This document shows positions 1 through 11,695 of a stretch of DNA of 64,000 nucleotides, piece by piece. Below the pieces are notes generated by a model. It was not told the origin of the DNA, made no database searches, and worked only from the letters and a program-made list of their open reading frames with translations. Origin of the DNA: Sambucus nigra (Eukaryota; Streptophyta; Magnoliopsida; Dipsacales; Adoxaceae). The first letter of the stretch is position 1. Each line of letters starts with the position of its first letter. The position numbers and the translations under genes are program-made. Location of the stretch: positions 531,509,755 through 531,573,754 of the forward strand of contig OX422215.1 of assembly GCA_949130495.1 (NCBI GenBank), given 5' to 3'.

Positions 1-1232
1 AGGAAGCTTCGTGGATGGACCCTCGGATCAGATACATTAAAGCGGGTGAGATGCCAGAAGCAAGGCAAGAAAAGAAGAAGTTGAGGTACAGGGCTGCAAA
101 ATTCACTGTCATCGGAGACACCTTATACAAAAAGGGGTTTTTGCTCCCCTTACTTAGGTGTGTGCATCCCTCAGAAGTAACTTTCATTTTGCAAGATGTG
201 CACGAAGGATCGTGCTCAAGCCACATTGAGGGCAGATCCTTAGTGAAGAGGGTGATCACCCAGGGGTACTGGTGGCCGACCTTGGGGAAAGAAGCAGTGG
301 CATATGTAAAAAAGTGTGACAAATGTTAAAGATTTGCCACCATTCCTCACCAGCCCCATCAGCCTCTTACTTCCATTACATCCCCATGGCCATTTGCAGT
401 GTGGGGAATTGACCTAGTAGGACCCTTGCCTAGGGCCATCAATAACTATCGATTCCTCATCGTACCCATTAACTATTTTTCAAAATGGGTGTAAGCGGAG
501 CCGATGGTGACGATCACAAAGCAGAAGACCTTTCAGTTCATATGGAAAAATATTATATGCAGATATGGACTCCCCAACACCCTCATCTAGGATAACGGGA
601 CTCAGTTCAAGAATACCTCTCTACAGAAGTACTGTGAAAGGGTGAGTATCAAACAATTTTTCTCCACCCCAGGCCGACCTCAGGCCAATGGGCAAACAGA
701 AGTAACAAACAGGACAATCCTAGATGGAATCAAGAAGAGGCTTGAGAAGGCAAAAGGAAGATGGGTCGAGGAGTTATATACCGTGCTATGGGCATACAGG
801 ACGACAGTGGGGACCTCTACCGGAGAGATCCCATTCATGCTAGCTTATGGCTCAGAAGCCGTCATCCCCACCGAGATTGAGTTTCCTACGCATAGAGTCC
901 AAGTGTATGACCCCCAGAAAAACGCTGAAGAGAGGAGACTCCACTTAGACCTGATTGAGGAAAGGAGGGAGGACGTTGAGATAAGGCAGGCCGCCTACCA
1001 GCAGAGGACCGCAAGGTTTTACAATCAGAGGGTGAAACAGAGGCCCATCGCAGTAGGGGACTTGGTCCTCAAGAAGACTTGGCAAAAGCCCAACAAGCTC
1101 CATCCTAATTGGCATGGCCCATATAGGGTCATCGACGAAGTCGTCCCTGGGACCTATAGACTAGAAAACCTAGAAGGGGAATCTTTTTCCAACCCTTGGA
1201 ATGCAGATCATTTGAAGAAATACTATCAGTAG
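1..1232 (+). pseudogene. Element A: 3' end of Tat/Ogre-type gypsy pol (integrase)
   Basis: This is the end of a Ty3-gypsy polyprotein; the window opens just upstream of the integrase. It contains the HHCC zinc finger (CVHPSE, HEGSC, then KKCDKC at about 310-326). The catalytic core follows: WGIDLVGPLP near 400, DNGTQF near 590 and GQTEVTNRT near 690. The C-terminal GPY-type part is WHGPYRV near 1110, ending in HLKKYYQ and a stop at 1230-1232. One reading frame runs throughout but is broken by stops at 327-329 (TAA, where the intact relative in this window has CAA for Gln), 492-494 (TAA) and 588-590 (TAG). Residues 642-1232 remain open for 196 codons. No chromodomain is visible, as expected for the Tat lineage. 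The same ending recurs in elements B (38590) and C (51074). Confidence 0.93.
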
Positions 1233-1373
1233 TGTTGTAAGGTCTTGATAGACCATAATTGTAATAAGAGTTGCTCCAACAGAACACTTTGAAAATTAAT
1301 GAGAAATATATGTGTTTCCCCTCATCCTATGGTTATCAGTTCTAGTACGCATGGAAACATCTACAGAGAACCA

Positions 1374-2732
1374 CCCTCGGCTATAATGAGGGTCAGTGGA
1401 GGGGATGACCCCACCACTGTCCTCAAGAAAGACGAGGGAGAACATTAAAACCATTAATTTGGTAAGTTGATCCCTCGTCTATAATGAGGGCCAGTGGAGG
1501 GGACGACCCCACCATTGTCCTCAAGAAAGACGAGGGACAACTTCATTAAAAACCATTAGTTTGGTAATTTGATCCCTCGGCTATAATGAGGGCCAGTGGA
1601 GGGGATGACCCCACCACTGTCCTCAAGAAAGACGAGGGAGAACATTAAAACCATTAATGTGGCAAGTTGATCCCTCGGCTATAACGAGGGCCAGTGGAGG
1701 GGACGACCCCACCACTATCCTCAAGAAAGACGAGGGAAAACTTTATTAAAACCATTAGTTTGGTAATTTGATCCCTCGGCTATAATGAGGTCCAGTGGAG
1801 GGGACGACCCCACCACTGTCCTCAAGAAAGATGAGGGAGAACATTAAAACCATTAATTTGGTAAGTTGATCCCTCGTCTATAATGAGGGCCAGTGGAGGG
1901 GACGACCCCACCACTGTCCTCAAGAAAGACGAGGGAAAACTTCATTAAAAACCATTAGTTTGGTAATTTGATCCCTCGGCTATAATGAGGTCCAGTGGAG
2001 GGGACGACCCCACCACTGTCCTCAAGAAAGACGAGGGAGAACATTAATTTGGCAAGTTGATCCCTCGGCTATAATGAGGGTCAGTGGAGGGGACGACCCC
2101 ACCACTGTCCTCAAGAAAGACGAGGGAAAACTTTATTAAAACCATTAGTTTGGTAATTTGATCCCTCGGAAATAATGAGGGCCAGGGGGGGACGACCCCA
2201 CCACTGCCCTCAAGAAAGATGAGGGAGAACATTAAAACCATTAATGTGGCAAGTTGATCCCTCGGCTATAATGAGGGCCAGTGGAGGGGACGACCCCACC
2301 ACTGTCCTCAAGAAAGACGAGGGAAAACTTTATTAAAACCATTAATTTGGTAAGTTGATCCCTCGGCTATAATGAGGGCCAGTGGAGGGAACGACCCCAC
2401 CACTGTCCTCAAGAAAGACGAGGGAAAACTTCATTAAAAACCATTAGTTTGGTAATTTGATCCCTCAGCTTTAATGAGGGCCAGTGGAGGGGACGACCCC
2501 ACCACTGTCCTCTAGAAAGACGAGGGAAAACTTCATTACAAACCATTAGTTTGGTAATTTGATCCCTCGGCTTCAATGAGGGCCAGTGGAGGGGACGACC
2601 CCACCGCTGTCCTCAAAAAAAATGAGGGAAAACTTTATTAAAACCATAAGTTTGGTAATTTGACTCCTCGGCTATAATGAGGGCCAACGCAGGGGATGAC
2701 CCCTCGTTCACCCTCAAGAAAGACGAGGGAGA
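1374..2732. repeat. Element A tandem array, about 14 units of 98-101 bp
   Basis: Units begin with CCCTCGG at about 1374, 1472, 1574, 1672, 1773, 1871, 1973, 2062, 2163, 2259, 2360, 2462, 2564 and 2664. Each unit contains the hairpin CCCTC(9 nt)GAGGG, then CAGTGG-A-GGGG(ACGA)CCCC-A-CCACTG (for example 1594-1619). An outer pairing joins TCCCTCG and CGAGGGA. The array fills the space between the pol stop (1232) and the stop of the antisense gene (2890). The short ORFs that cross it are by-products of the repeat. Confidence 0.95.
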
Positions 2733-2889
2733 GGTTAGTGGCATTAACAAAGACAAAGCAAACCATACAAAAGGAAAATAATGAAGACAGTAAAGAAGAC
2801 GATAGTATTGGTGAAATATCAAGTGTTTTACAAAAGAGAGAACAAAAATGATAAATACACTAAGAGGGTATGGGCTACAGACAGCCACC
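2733..2889. other. Spacer downstream of antisense gene A
   Basis: This short stretch lies between the antisense stop codon and the tandem array. Read on the minus strand it is T-rich with several TTTT and TTGTA runs, as expected of a plant 3' UTR. No ORF is supported. Confidence 0.4.
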
Positions 2890-3489
2890 CTATGGGACAA
2901 TATTGGAGGGCAGAGCCTCAACATCCACCAGAGGGGTTTCCTCAATGACCATAACCGGCTGATCCTCAGATGTGCCGACCCCTTCAACCTGCACTTGTGA
3001 TTCTACATAAGTCAGAGCCTCGGCAATCATAGGGTCGTCCAATCTGACTGCTTCAATCGAAGGGCGGACCGAGGAGACGACATCACCAAACCTGAGGACG
3101 ACCCACCGGCAGGCAGTCCTGATTCCTCTCTCCAAATATTCAAGGCCGAAGCCTTGAAACTCGTCAGAAATTTTATAAGCCTCAACAGCATCAGCCTCGG
3201 CTTTCTTGATGGCTGCTTCAAGATCAGTCTTGTACTTGGCCTCCATGTTGGTCAAGGCCTCGTCCTTTTCCTTGAAATGCAAGTCCTTGGCCTTAATGTC
3301 CTCGTCGTACTGCCTCGTCAGTTGGTCTAGGATCCTTGCATGCTCAGTCCTGGTACTTTCCAACTCGGCCTTTGAAGTATCTAAATCAGCCTGCAGGTCG
3401 GCCTCATGCTGGATGGCCCTCTCGGCGTCATGGAATTTCTCCTGATTTTCAGCCATCCATTTTGTTGCCGAGGTAAAAGCGCACACAGA

Positions 3490-3576
3490 CTGCACAAGAA
3501 AAATAAACACATGTCAAGAGGCCGAGGAAACAGTTATTGAAAGAATGAAATTTAAAGAGTGGGTCAAGACCAATAC
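3490..3576 (-). other. Predicted intron 2 of antisense gene A (87 nt)
   Basis: Read on the minus strand, the donor is GCACAG|GTATTGG and the acceptor is TTTCTTGTGCAG|TCTG. Joining the exons is phase 0 and takes the frame from LHALAQ straight into SVCAFTSATKWM. The position, at the start of the coiled coil, matches the intron in B and C. Confidence 0.78.
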
Positions 3577-4008
3577 CTGTGCAAGGGCGTGCAGACCATA
3601 GTCGTACACTTTGGCAGGAGGCATCTTGGACAGGAACGCGTAATCAGCGGCCGAGGGTGCAGAAAACATTGAGGCCTTGGCTGCCCTCAAGTTTGCAATG
3701 AGTGATGAGGGCTCAGACCTTAGATGTGCCAAGTTTTGAGACCAGAAGTCCCCCATGCTGGATGAAGAGGCAGTCCCCTCAGATGCCTCGACCCTGACCC
3801 TCATCCGAGAATCTGGCCGAGGGTTAACAGGGGCCTCAGGCTCCTTTCTTTTGTGGCTATCGGCGGTCGGCTCCACAACCGTCGGCCCAGCGACCTTCGT
3901 CTTCACTCGGAGCCTACTGAGGCTCCTTTCCTTTCTTCTTGGCCAAGCCTGATAATAAGCTGGGAGCAGTCATTTCCCAAAGATAGTCTGATGTACCTGC
4001 AGGACGAC

Positions 4009-4101
4009 CTGGAAAGAGGACGACACGTCAGAAAAATGCAGAGATAAAGAGGAAACACTTCAAAAATAAGTAAAGAATGGAGAACGTTCAGTATAACTCA
4101 C
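4009..4101 (-). other. Predicted intron 1 of antisense gene A (93 nt)
   Basis: Read on the minus strand, the donor is CTAT|GTGAGTTATA at 4101 and the acceptor is TCTTTCCAG|GTCG, ending at 4009. The acceptor follows a pyrimidine tract. The exon ends one base into a codon (phase 1), the same phase as the matching introns in elements B and C. Confidence 0.7.
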
Positions 4102-5257
4102 ATAGTTCTATCAGAGGGCCGACCCTCAGACCAGCTTCTTTGAGGAACCGGGGGGTCATCAAATCTTCAAATTTTGGAAGCTCACCACCTCGTCCCCTCA
4201 CATACTCAACGATGTCCTTCTCCTCCACACTAAGTCCAGGGTCTGACCTGGCCTTCATTAAAGGGTTAGACCATCTTTTGGGGACCCTCGGACCATCGGC
4301 TACAAGTTGAGCCTCGGCGGTGAACTCCCACTCCCCAGAGATAAAGAAGAATCTCTTTTTCCAATTGTGGCTGGAAGTTTGTGCCATGTGGAGGAGTTTC
4401 TTCTCAGACCTCCTCGCCCCCAGATGATAGTATCCAGGCTATTTGGATGAGGAGGTGATATTGTAGCAGGCCAAGAATAGGTCGGCCGAGGGCTCGTCAG
4501 TGAAAGCATTCTTCCACAGGGAGATGTAGCCCAGGATCGTCCTCCAAGAGTTGGGAGGAAGTTGAGAGGGGGCAACACCAAGGGCAGACAGGATATCTAC
4601 GATGGCAGGATACAGAGGGAATCTGACTCCAACCTTGAACATTTGTTCATAAACTGCAACCTCTCCCTCTTCACAATCAAAAACCCTCTCAGACTCAGAG
4701 GGAACCCTCATAGTTACGCTCGGGGGCACTCCATAGGCATGCCTCCATATCAAGAGGTCGCGATCCCTAACAGAGGAGATATAGGATGAGGCATGGGAGG
4801 TATCAATCTGGTCATCTGTAGCATCGCCCTCATCCTCAGTCCCCTCTACCTCGGCCTCATCATCTTCCAGAGGCCCTTGGGGAAAGGCCATCTGAAAGGC
4901 ATGGGGAGATAGGGTTGTCACGGGGACAGCCTCGGAGGGGACCATACCCTCGGCCTCTTGGCCTGGGCTTAGGTCAGATATCTCTCTCCTAGCGGAAGGT
5001 CCAGCGCCAGTTGGCGAGGAGGCTCTCTCATCCATCTCACTTGAATGACACTCGGCTGGACGATGGGACGACCCACAAGACTCAGACGGTTCAAATGGTT
5101 TTATTGTGGCAAGAGGAATGGGAAAGATGGGTCGTACCCTATTAGGGTCGGCCCCTCGTCTCCTCTCTTCCTCTTCCTCTATTCGTCTGATCTCTGCAGA
5201 GAGCTTCTCTCTCAAGGATGGGAATTCAGATGCTAAACTATAAAGCCTCCTAAGCAT

Positions 5258-5866
5258 TAAAAGGGAAGACCCTACACTTGGAGGAATTTGGGGAACTTAA
5301 CTACAAACAAGTTTGCAGTTGACCAAATTAAACTTTTGAATTAAAAAGGGAATTGATGGTTTTCACTCAAGAACACTCAAGAACACTCAAAAACCAGTCC
5401 CCGGAAAAGTTAAGAAACCACCCAAATCCGTCCCTACACGCCTAAAACCAAAAAGCAAAAAAAATAATGAAAGTAAAGAGGACGCTGGGGCAAAAGGATT
5501 ACTTGAGAAAGAAATAGCAAAGATGCCAAACTCGAAACGTAGAGATTACGGAAATGAAAAGAAGGCTGGAAGCTAGAAAGAGAAAGCTTGGGTGCGAAAA
5601 AGAAGAAGAAGAGAGAGAGAGTTCAAAAATCTCTTAAATACCTTAGTAATGAGTGGGCCCATTGACCAAGGCAGGACACAGCCCACGAGGAAGGCATCAT
5701 TAGGGCACAAAGCCCCAAGAAAAGTGTGCAGCCGCCATGCCTTGGAAACTGGAACAACAATGAGTATCTGCCCAGGTGTCACTCACCTAACTGATCATAC
5801 ACGCATCTCAATTACAACACTATCCCTCAGCCATATCAACAACATCAATGGCTAAGAGCTGGGGGG
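5258..5866. other. Antisense-gene leader and pre-LTR region of element A, with polypurine tract
   Basis: This region holds the 5' leader and promoter of the antisense gene. At 5853-5866 it ends in a purine-rich tract (TAAGAGCTGGGGGG) that fits the plus-strand primer (PPT) next to a 3' LTR. No sense ORF is supported. Confidence 0.55.
5633..5646 (-). promoter_or_regulatory. Putative TATA box of antisense gene A
   Basis: On the minus strand this reads CTAAGGTATTTAAG, followed by a CT-rich leader before the gene. The 13-mer TAAGGTATTTAAG occurs identically upstream of the antisense gene of element C (56071-56083). That supports it as a core promoter. Confidence 0.55.
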
Positions 5867-6670
5867 TGATTGATATACCCGTTTATATCCTCGGCTTGGC
5901 TGAAGATTACCTCCAAACGGACGACCCCTCAGGGGGGGCGGCCCTTCACCAGGCTCTAGACGACACCTCAGGGGGCCGACCCTTCACCAGGCTCCAGACG
6001 ACCCCTCAGGGGGCCGACCCTTCACCAGGCTCCCGACGACCCTTCGAGGGTACGACAGTACGAGGCCAGAATTGGGCCAGACTCACTACTGGAAGGAACT
6101 TTGCCCTCGGCCTCGGCTCATAGGCCGAGGGTGACATCATCACAGCGCGTGGTTTGGGAGACGCATGGAACAGTGCGCGTGAGGCTCACATGGCATGTGG
6201 GAGATCGTTATAACAAAATCACACCCTCACGTGAGGGAATATTATGTCATCATTTTGCATCTACAGGTGTCAACAGGGGATTGGCTAGATCATCATTCAC
6301 ATGCACCATGCATACTTGGGGGGTACACTACACCCCCTAAGACCTATATATACTTGTCACCTACAACCCTACAAAGGGGATCAGATTATTGCAACCCTAG
6401 CAAAAACTCTGCTTGTATACACAGTAGAGAGAGAGAGAGGGAGCTTATGTGCATTGTATCCAAGGCCATTAGTGTCCATACTTAGTGGATCACACACTCA
6501 CAGTGGATGTAGGCCAAATTGGCTGAACCACTATACTTCATTTTCTCCTTTCCTCTTATACTCATCCCCTTCTGCATACTTATACACTTATACACCTTTA
6601 TGGCTGCCGTGGCTGCTACTGTTTGAGCACATTATCACTTATCCGGTGGTGCTAAATCTTAGCATCATCA
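5867..6670 (+). mobile_element. Element A 3' LTR
   Basis: The LTR begins TGATTGATATACCC directly after the PPT and ends near ATCATCA at about 6670. The right edge is approximate because the 5' LTR is outside the window. It has a TATA-like CCTATATATAC at 6341-6351 and a GA-rich tract near 6424-6440. The R/U5-type hairpin AGTGG...CCACT at 6502-6532 is shared with the other Tat LTRs here. A 38-bp direct repeat lies at 5920-6034. Confidence 0.7.
5920..6034. repeat. 38-bp direct repeat, three units, inside LTR A
   Basis: Three units of GACGACCCCTCAGGGG... each end in CTTCACCAGGCTCC. Each unit contains the palindrome CCCCTCAGGGG and is strongly GC-rich compared with its surroundings. Confidence 0.85.
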
Positions 6671-7645
6671 CCATCTAATAACATAACTTGTTCATTGGAA
6701 GTTTTGTTACTTCGATATCCATTAAATACTGGAGTGTTTGTGAAAACAAGTTGCTTAGAGATATTATGTCTTTCTTTATCCATAGTTGAGAGGATACCTC
6801 ACCAGCGAAGTCGCTGAATGTAAGAGGGTAAGGGTATTAGGGTATGTGAATATCTTGATAGGGTGAGGCTCTAAGTCATAAGTACGTGAGTGGGTGAGGA
6901 TTCGAGAGCGGGTGCGAATGCGTTAATTTTTAGAAAATTAAAAATGCATGAGGGGCCAAAGAAACCATTAATTTATTAATTTAAAATTATTTATTGATTT
7001 AAGATTATATATATTACAAAAAAAATGTCATTATTTTTCATCACTTGCACAAATTTATTTATTTATCGTAGGAAGTAGATATAATTATAAAAATTGAAAA
7101 GATTAAAAAAGAATGCAACAAACTAAAGATGAAAATGATGAATGGCATGGGTGAATTGCAATAGAAAGCAAAAATTCAATGGTTGAGGTTGAGTAATAGG
7201 GGTATAGGGTTATGTGTGTATAGGGGTATAGGTTGAACAAACAAATAGATTGTTTCATATAATCATAAAATTTAACAGGTGGTGAATGTCAATAAATTAT
7301 ATAGGGCCTCTACCGGTGAGGAACACTCACTACCCATTTGAGAATATGACCTTGAAAACTGAGAACACGTCTTGTAAAATTAAAAGACATGGATTCACAA
7401 TGATTTCTTGTCTAATTCGTAATATAACAATTCTAGAGCGGGTGTGGCAACCATATTAGACGATCTGTGTGACTACGGTGAGACGTGACCCGCACTTACT
7501 AAAAACTTTTTTAAGATTATAATATCAAAGATCTTACAAAAAGACAGAAATGAACTTTTATTTATAATAAAAAGGATTTCTATTACGGAGCAATAGTAAT
7601 GATTTAATGCCATTTTAATAGTGAGAACAATTTTATAACTTAAAG
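6671..7645. other. Intergenic, no gene recognised
   Basis: AT-rich sequence with poly-A runs and no credible ORF, RNA gene or LTR boundary. It may hold old transposon debris that I could not classify. Confidence 0.5.
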
Positions 7646-9000
7646 TGCGCGAATTATATGAATATGGAGTGATGAATCCAATTTTTTAAAATTTCAAAAG
7701 GGATAGTTCACGAAATATTCTAAATTTAAATTTCTTTCAAAATTAAATTTTTTCTTCTTAACACAAAACAACTTCAATTCAAGTTCAAATTTATACAAAC
7801 CAAACTAAACATGAATTTTTCCAAATTAATTTTTCTTCAACTTGAATTATTGTAAACTAAATTACCCAAATGAATTAAGCACCCATTGTACCATTTTTAA
7901 CATTAAACCAATTTTATCTTGTTAAACCTAAGCATGCATCTAGGTTATAATTTGCAAGATAAAAAAAAACACAACGCCGCGATGTATGAGAAAAACCCAC
8001 AGTGGGAAAAAACTCGGACGACCCAGCCACAAGTCCACTAAGTACATATTTAATACAAGGACATGACAGAATACTTAATGAACGACTCGATGCCCTCACA
8101 AACCTTAACTCTCTTCGTTCCTTCCACCTCTGCTTAGTGACAACACAAGAGTCGACCTATATCCTAGAGTCTACCGATAGGGCACTTCTACCATCAAACA
8201 TACGTAGTCCACCAAATGTATACTAACGAACACAAAATCCTCTACAAGAAACAATCTTCAATGATGTTGGGAATGATAAACCCAGTGCCAAACTGTGATC
8301 TCAAAACATAAATATATGTTGAAGCTTGGATCAAAATAATTAGTTGTAAATCTTGGTTTATATTTGACAAAAAGTAATCATAGATAATGAACAAACATTT
8401 AAGGACTTTTTAAAAGAGTTTCTTCACTTTAAAGATTGGAAAAACTCATTTTTAAAATTGCAATCACGTACTCCTTAAATGGGTGATAGTAGTAGTAGGG
8501 AGTTAAGGAAAGAAAACTGTTAAAACGTTGATTTTTTAGATTCATGCCAATCTCGTTTGAATGAGACTTCTAACGAATCTCGTTTGAAGTGTCGTTCGAA
8601 TGATTTACTTCTAACAAGGTCATTCAAATGAGACTTCTAACAATAAAATTGCACAGACAAAAAAGGTCTTGTTCGAAGTGTCATTCGAACGAGGGCTAAA
8701 TCTCGTTCTAACGACTTGGAAAAGTCATTCTAATGACCTTATAAAAACGTAAAACATTTTTCTAAAAACATGTAAAGTGATTTTAATAACATTTAACAAG
8801 AAAAAAAAAACCAATAAATAAATATCCAAGGCTCAAAATAAAATATGCATTCATATCTGAGAGATCCTTGGACTGTTGATGACAAAAATAAGGCACAAAA
8901 CACTACATAGGATATAATCGTTTCGGCTTGGACGCTACGTCTTCAACAAAAATGTTATAAGCTTGAAAGGTCATAAACATAATTTATATCCTATGAATCA
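7646..9000 (-). repeat. LTR (3' LTR in element orientation)
   Basis: This copy matches 9705-11077 along its length with moderate divergence and small indels, indicating an old insertion. It contains a run of short palindromes around 8540-8750 such as GTCATTCTAATGAC. Confidence 0.75.
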
Positions 9001-9129
9001 AAATCCTAACCCCAAAGACTATTCTGAGAAGCTTTGCATTAAAAAAAATCCGCACGGATGAAAACCTGCACGCTTAGACACACTATAAAATGCATAGGGA
9101 ATATAACAAAATAAATTGCATAATTAAAT

Positions 9130-9143
9130 CCCCCCCCCCCCCC
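9130..9143. repeat. Poly-C tract of 14
   Basis: An uninterrupted C homopolymer in the internal region of the minus-strand element; on its sense strand it is poly-G. Confidence 0.95.
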
Positions 9144-9684
9144 TTGTATAACAATGTCTACCTAAGAAAGGGCATCTCTCCCTAAGTTAGATCTCCCCAA
9201 ATGAAAAGAGTTAGACACCATTTATCCCCCTTTTTGTTCGGAATAAAAAACATTATTTGCATAAAATAATTAATTTTTCCCCAATTTAAAAAAATTCTCC
9301 CCCTAAATAAAACATGGGATAAGCATAAGGAAAATCAACTATATCATGCAATGGTGTTTAGTGATACAAGAAACAACAAAGAAACTTGGCAACATAAGAA
9401 CAACTAGTCCACATAAGGAACAATAAAGAAATTTGCTAGCTTAAGCTCATCCTCACTCCATCTTTCTACGGGTTTAGGAACTCTAACTTCTCCTACTAAA
9501 CACGTTGGTGGGGACCAACCTTTAACGATCAATAGACAAACTCTCTCATCTAACGACTTAAGTGACGACCTCATACGAATTTTCCAGTATGCTTAGTTAG
9601 AACCATAAAAAACGACAGATCTCAAAAATGTTAAATTTTATATATTCAAAACGAAAGGACCTAACACAATAAATTAGTGTTCTC

Positions 9685-9696
9685 GCTCTGATACCA
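9685..9696 (-). promoter_or_regulatory. Primer binding site (initiator tRNA-Met type)
   Basis: The plus strand reads GCTCTGATACCA, so the minus strand is TGGTATCAGAGC, a 12-base match to the plant retrotransposon primer site. Confidence 0.85.
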
Positions 9697-9704
9697 CTTA
9701 AAAG

Positions 9705-11077
9705 TGCTCTAATTATATGAATATGAGGTGATGATTCCTAATTTTTAAAATTTCAAAAGGAATGGTTCACGAAATATTCTGAATTTAAATTTCTTTTAAA
9801 TTTAAAATTTTGCTTCTTAAAAAAAACTTCAATTCAAGTTCAAATTAATACAAACCAAACTAAACATGAATTTTACCAAATTAAATTTTTCTTAAACTTT
9901 AATTATAATAAACTAAACTAACCAAATGAATTAATCACCCATTACACCATTTTTGACATTAAACCAAATTTATCTTGTTAAACCTAAGCATGCATATAGG
10001 TTATAATTTTCAAGATACTAAAACACAACCACAATGCCGTGATGTACAAGGAAAACCCACAATGGAAAAAACCTAGGACATCCTAGCCCCAAGTCCAATA
10101 AATATGGATTTAATACAACGACAAGACAGAAGACTTACTCAATGACTCGACATCCTCGCATGTCTTGACGCTCTTCATTACTTCCATCTTTGCCAAGTGA
10201 CAACGCAGGAGTTCACCTACATCTCGGAGTCCACAAATGGGGCACTGTTGCCATTAAACATACGTAGTCCACCGTATATACACCAATGAACACGAAATCC
10301 TCCGCAAGAAATAATCTTCAATGATGTTGGGAATGATAAACTCGGTGCCAAATTGTGATCTCAAAATATGTATGTATGTTGAAACTTGGATCAAAATAAT
10401 CGGGTGTAAACCTTGGTTTGTATTTGACAAAAAGGAATCATAAATGATTAACAAACATCTAAGGACTTTTTAAAAGAGTTTCTTCACTTTAAAGATTAGA
10501 AAAAGTCATTTGTCAAATTCCTGTACTCCTTTAATGGGTTATAGGAGCAGTGGGGAGCTAAGGAAAGAAAACTATCAAAAAGTTAAATTTTATATTCATG
10601 CCAATCTCGTTTGAAGTCTCATTCGAACGAGACTTCTGACGAGATTTCAGCATAATCTCATTTGAAGTGTCATTCCAATGACGTCGTTCTAACAAGGTCG
10701 TTCAGAAGAGACTTCTAATGAGAAAATAGTATAAACAAAAAAGGTCTTGTTCGAAGTGTCGTTTGAACGAGGGCTAAATCTCATTCTAACATCTTGGAAA
10801 AGTCATTCTAACGACCTTAAAAAAATTAAAACATTTTTCAAAAAATATGTAAAGTGATTTTGTTAAGGTTTAACAAGCAACAAACAACCAATAAATAGAT
10901 ATCCAAGGTTCAACATAAAATATGCATCCATACCTGAGAGATCCTTGGACTGTTGGTGATGAAAATGAGGCACGAAACACGGCACAAGAAGTGATCGCTT
11001 TGGCTTGGCCACTACGTCATCAACAAAAGTGCCATAGGCTTAAAAGGTCACAAATACTACTTCTATCCTATCAATCA
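9705..11077 (-). repeat. LTR (5' LTR in element orientation)
   Basis: Second copy of the LTR, next to the primer binding site. The same palindrome-rich stretch is at about 10605-10820. Confidence 0.75.
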
Positions 11078-11695
11078 AATAGTTTTGTTGGGAATTAAGT
11101 CAACACAAAAAAATTGACTCAATTGGAAATTTGTCCTTACAACAACAATAAACAAAGAGCATGGATCTCTGAAGAGTGATAATTCTTTGAGAGATGAGCA
11201 TTAAGAACTTTAGTAATCAGAGAAAGAATGGAGAGAATAACTTTTCTTTTTCTGTGAATTTTTGTGCAGCATAGCAGTTTTTATTATGTCGTCGCATATA
11301 TCGTGGATCTAGTGCTCTATTTATAGTAAAACAATAGGGTTGAAGTGTCCCTTACACGCCCAAGAATATTATTTGTGATTAATATATTGGAATATTTTGT
11401 CCATTATCATTTTTTGTCATTGTCTATCATGATTTTTCTTTTGGTGGTATGACACCCGGTGTAGTAGTGGACAAAAATGAAATCTTATCGACAATGGGTC
11501 AAAAACTATTATTTTGACTTTCAGTAAAAATACTTATTATCCAAATTTTGAAATCTTGCGAGCGACCCTAAGGGTCACTCGCCACTTATGACTTTAAAAG
11601 TTATAAGTGAGAACATCTGTGGTTACTCGCCATTTTGTGTAAGTTGACCCGTTAGTCCTATCGCTCTACTGTTATATCTTTATCAATCTATTGAA
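11078..11695. other. Intergenic, no gene recognised
   Basis: Sequence between two LTR elements with no supported ORF. A TGTTGGGAATT at about 11087 recalls a copia LTR start, but no partner end was found. Confidence 0.45.

Larger units (their letters stand above)
2890..5257 (-). pseudogene. Element A antisense gene: PF04195-like domain plus coiled coil, three exons
   Basis: The gene lies opposite to gag-pol, downstream of integrase. Exon 1 (5257-4102) has a charged N-terminus (IRRIEEEEERR) and then a region resembling the Pfam family 'Putative gypsy type transposon' (PF04195). Its hallmarks are VGVRFPLYPAIVDIL and QLPPNSWRTILGYISLW, then NWKKRFFFISGEWEF. Exon 2 (4008-3577) is a low-complexity Ser/Pro/Glu linker. 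Exon 3 (3489-2890) is a coiled coil rich in Glu, Lys and Ala, ending SNIVP-stop. Two short introns with GT..AG borders join the frames (listed separately). Damage: a TAG inside exon 1 near 4439-4441, and a frameshift near 3910-3930 in exon 2. The start is the ATG at 5257, but an upstream exon cannot be excluded. Biochemical function is unknown. Decayed, with the ancestral layout clear. Confidence 0.8.
7646..11077 (-). mobile_element. Non-autonomous LTR retrotransposon on the minus strand
   Basis: Two direct copies of about 1.36 kb (7646-9000 and 9705-11077) flank about 700 bp of non-coding DNA. The LTRs begin TGC...ATTATATGAATATG and end ATCCTATSAATCA on the plus strand. At 9685-9696 the plus strand reads GCTCTGATACCA, the complement of the classic initiator-tRNA-Met primer site TGGTATCAGAGC. 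That gives the element a minus-strand orientation, with its 5' LTR on the right. The site is 8 bp from the apparent LTR edge, so the true edge may lie a few bases further left. No gag or pol remnant is seen. I could not find a clear target duplication. Confidence 0.75.

Noticed and set aside
2044..2241. Minus-strand ORF in the element A array
   Set aside because: A frame through two repeat units only; other units break it.
1374..2732. CRISPR-like regular repeat
   Set aside because: Spacers are not unique and the whole 100-bp unit repeats. The context is a plant retrotransposon.
5848..6678. Overlapping plus-strand ORFs in LTR A
   Set aside because: They lie in the LTR and its GC-rich repeat, change frame without reason and match no domain.
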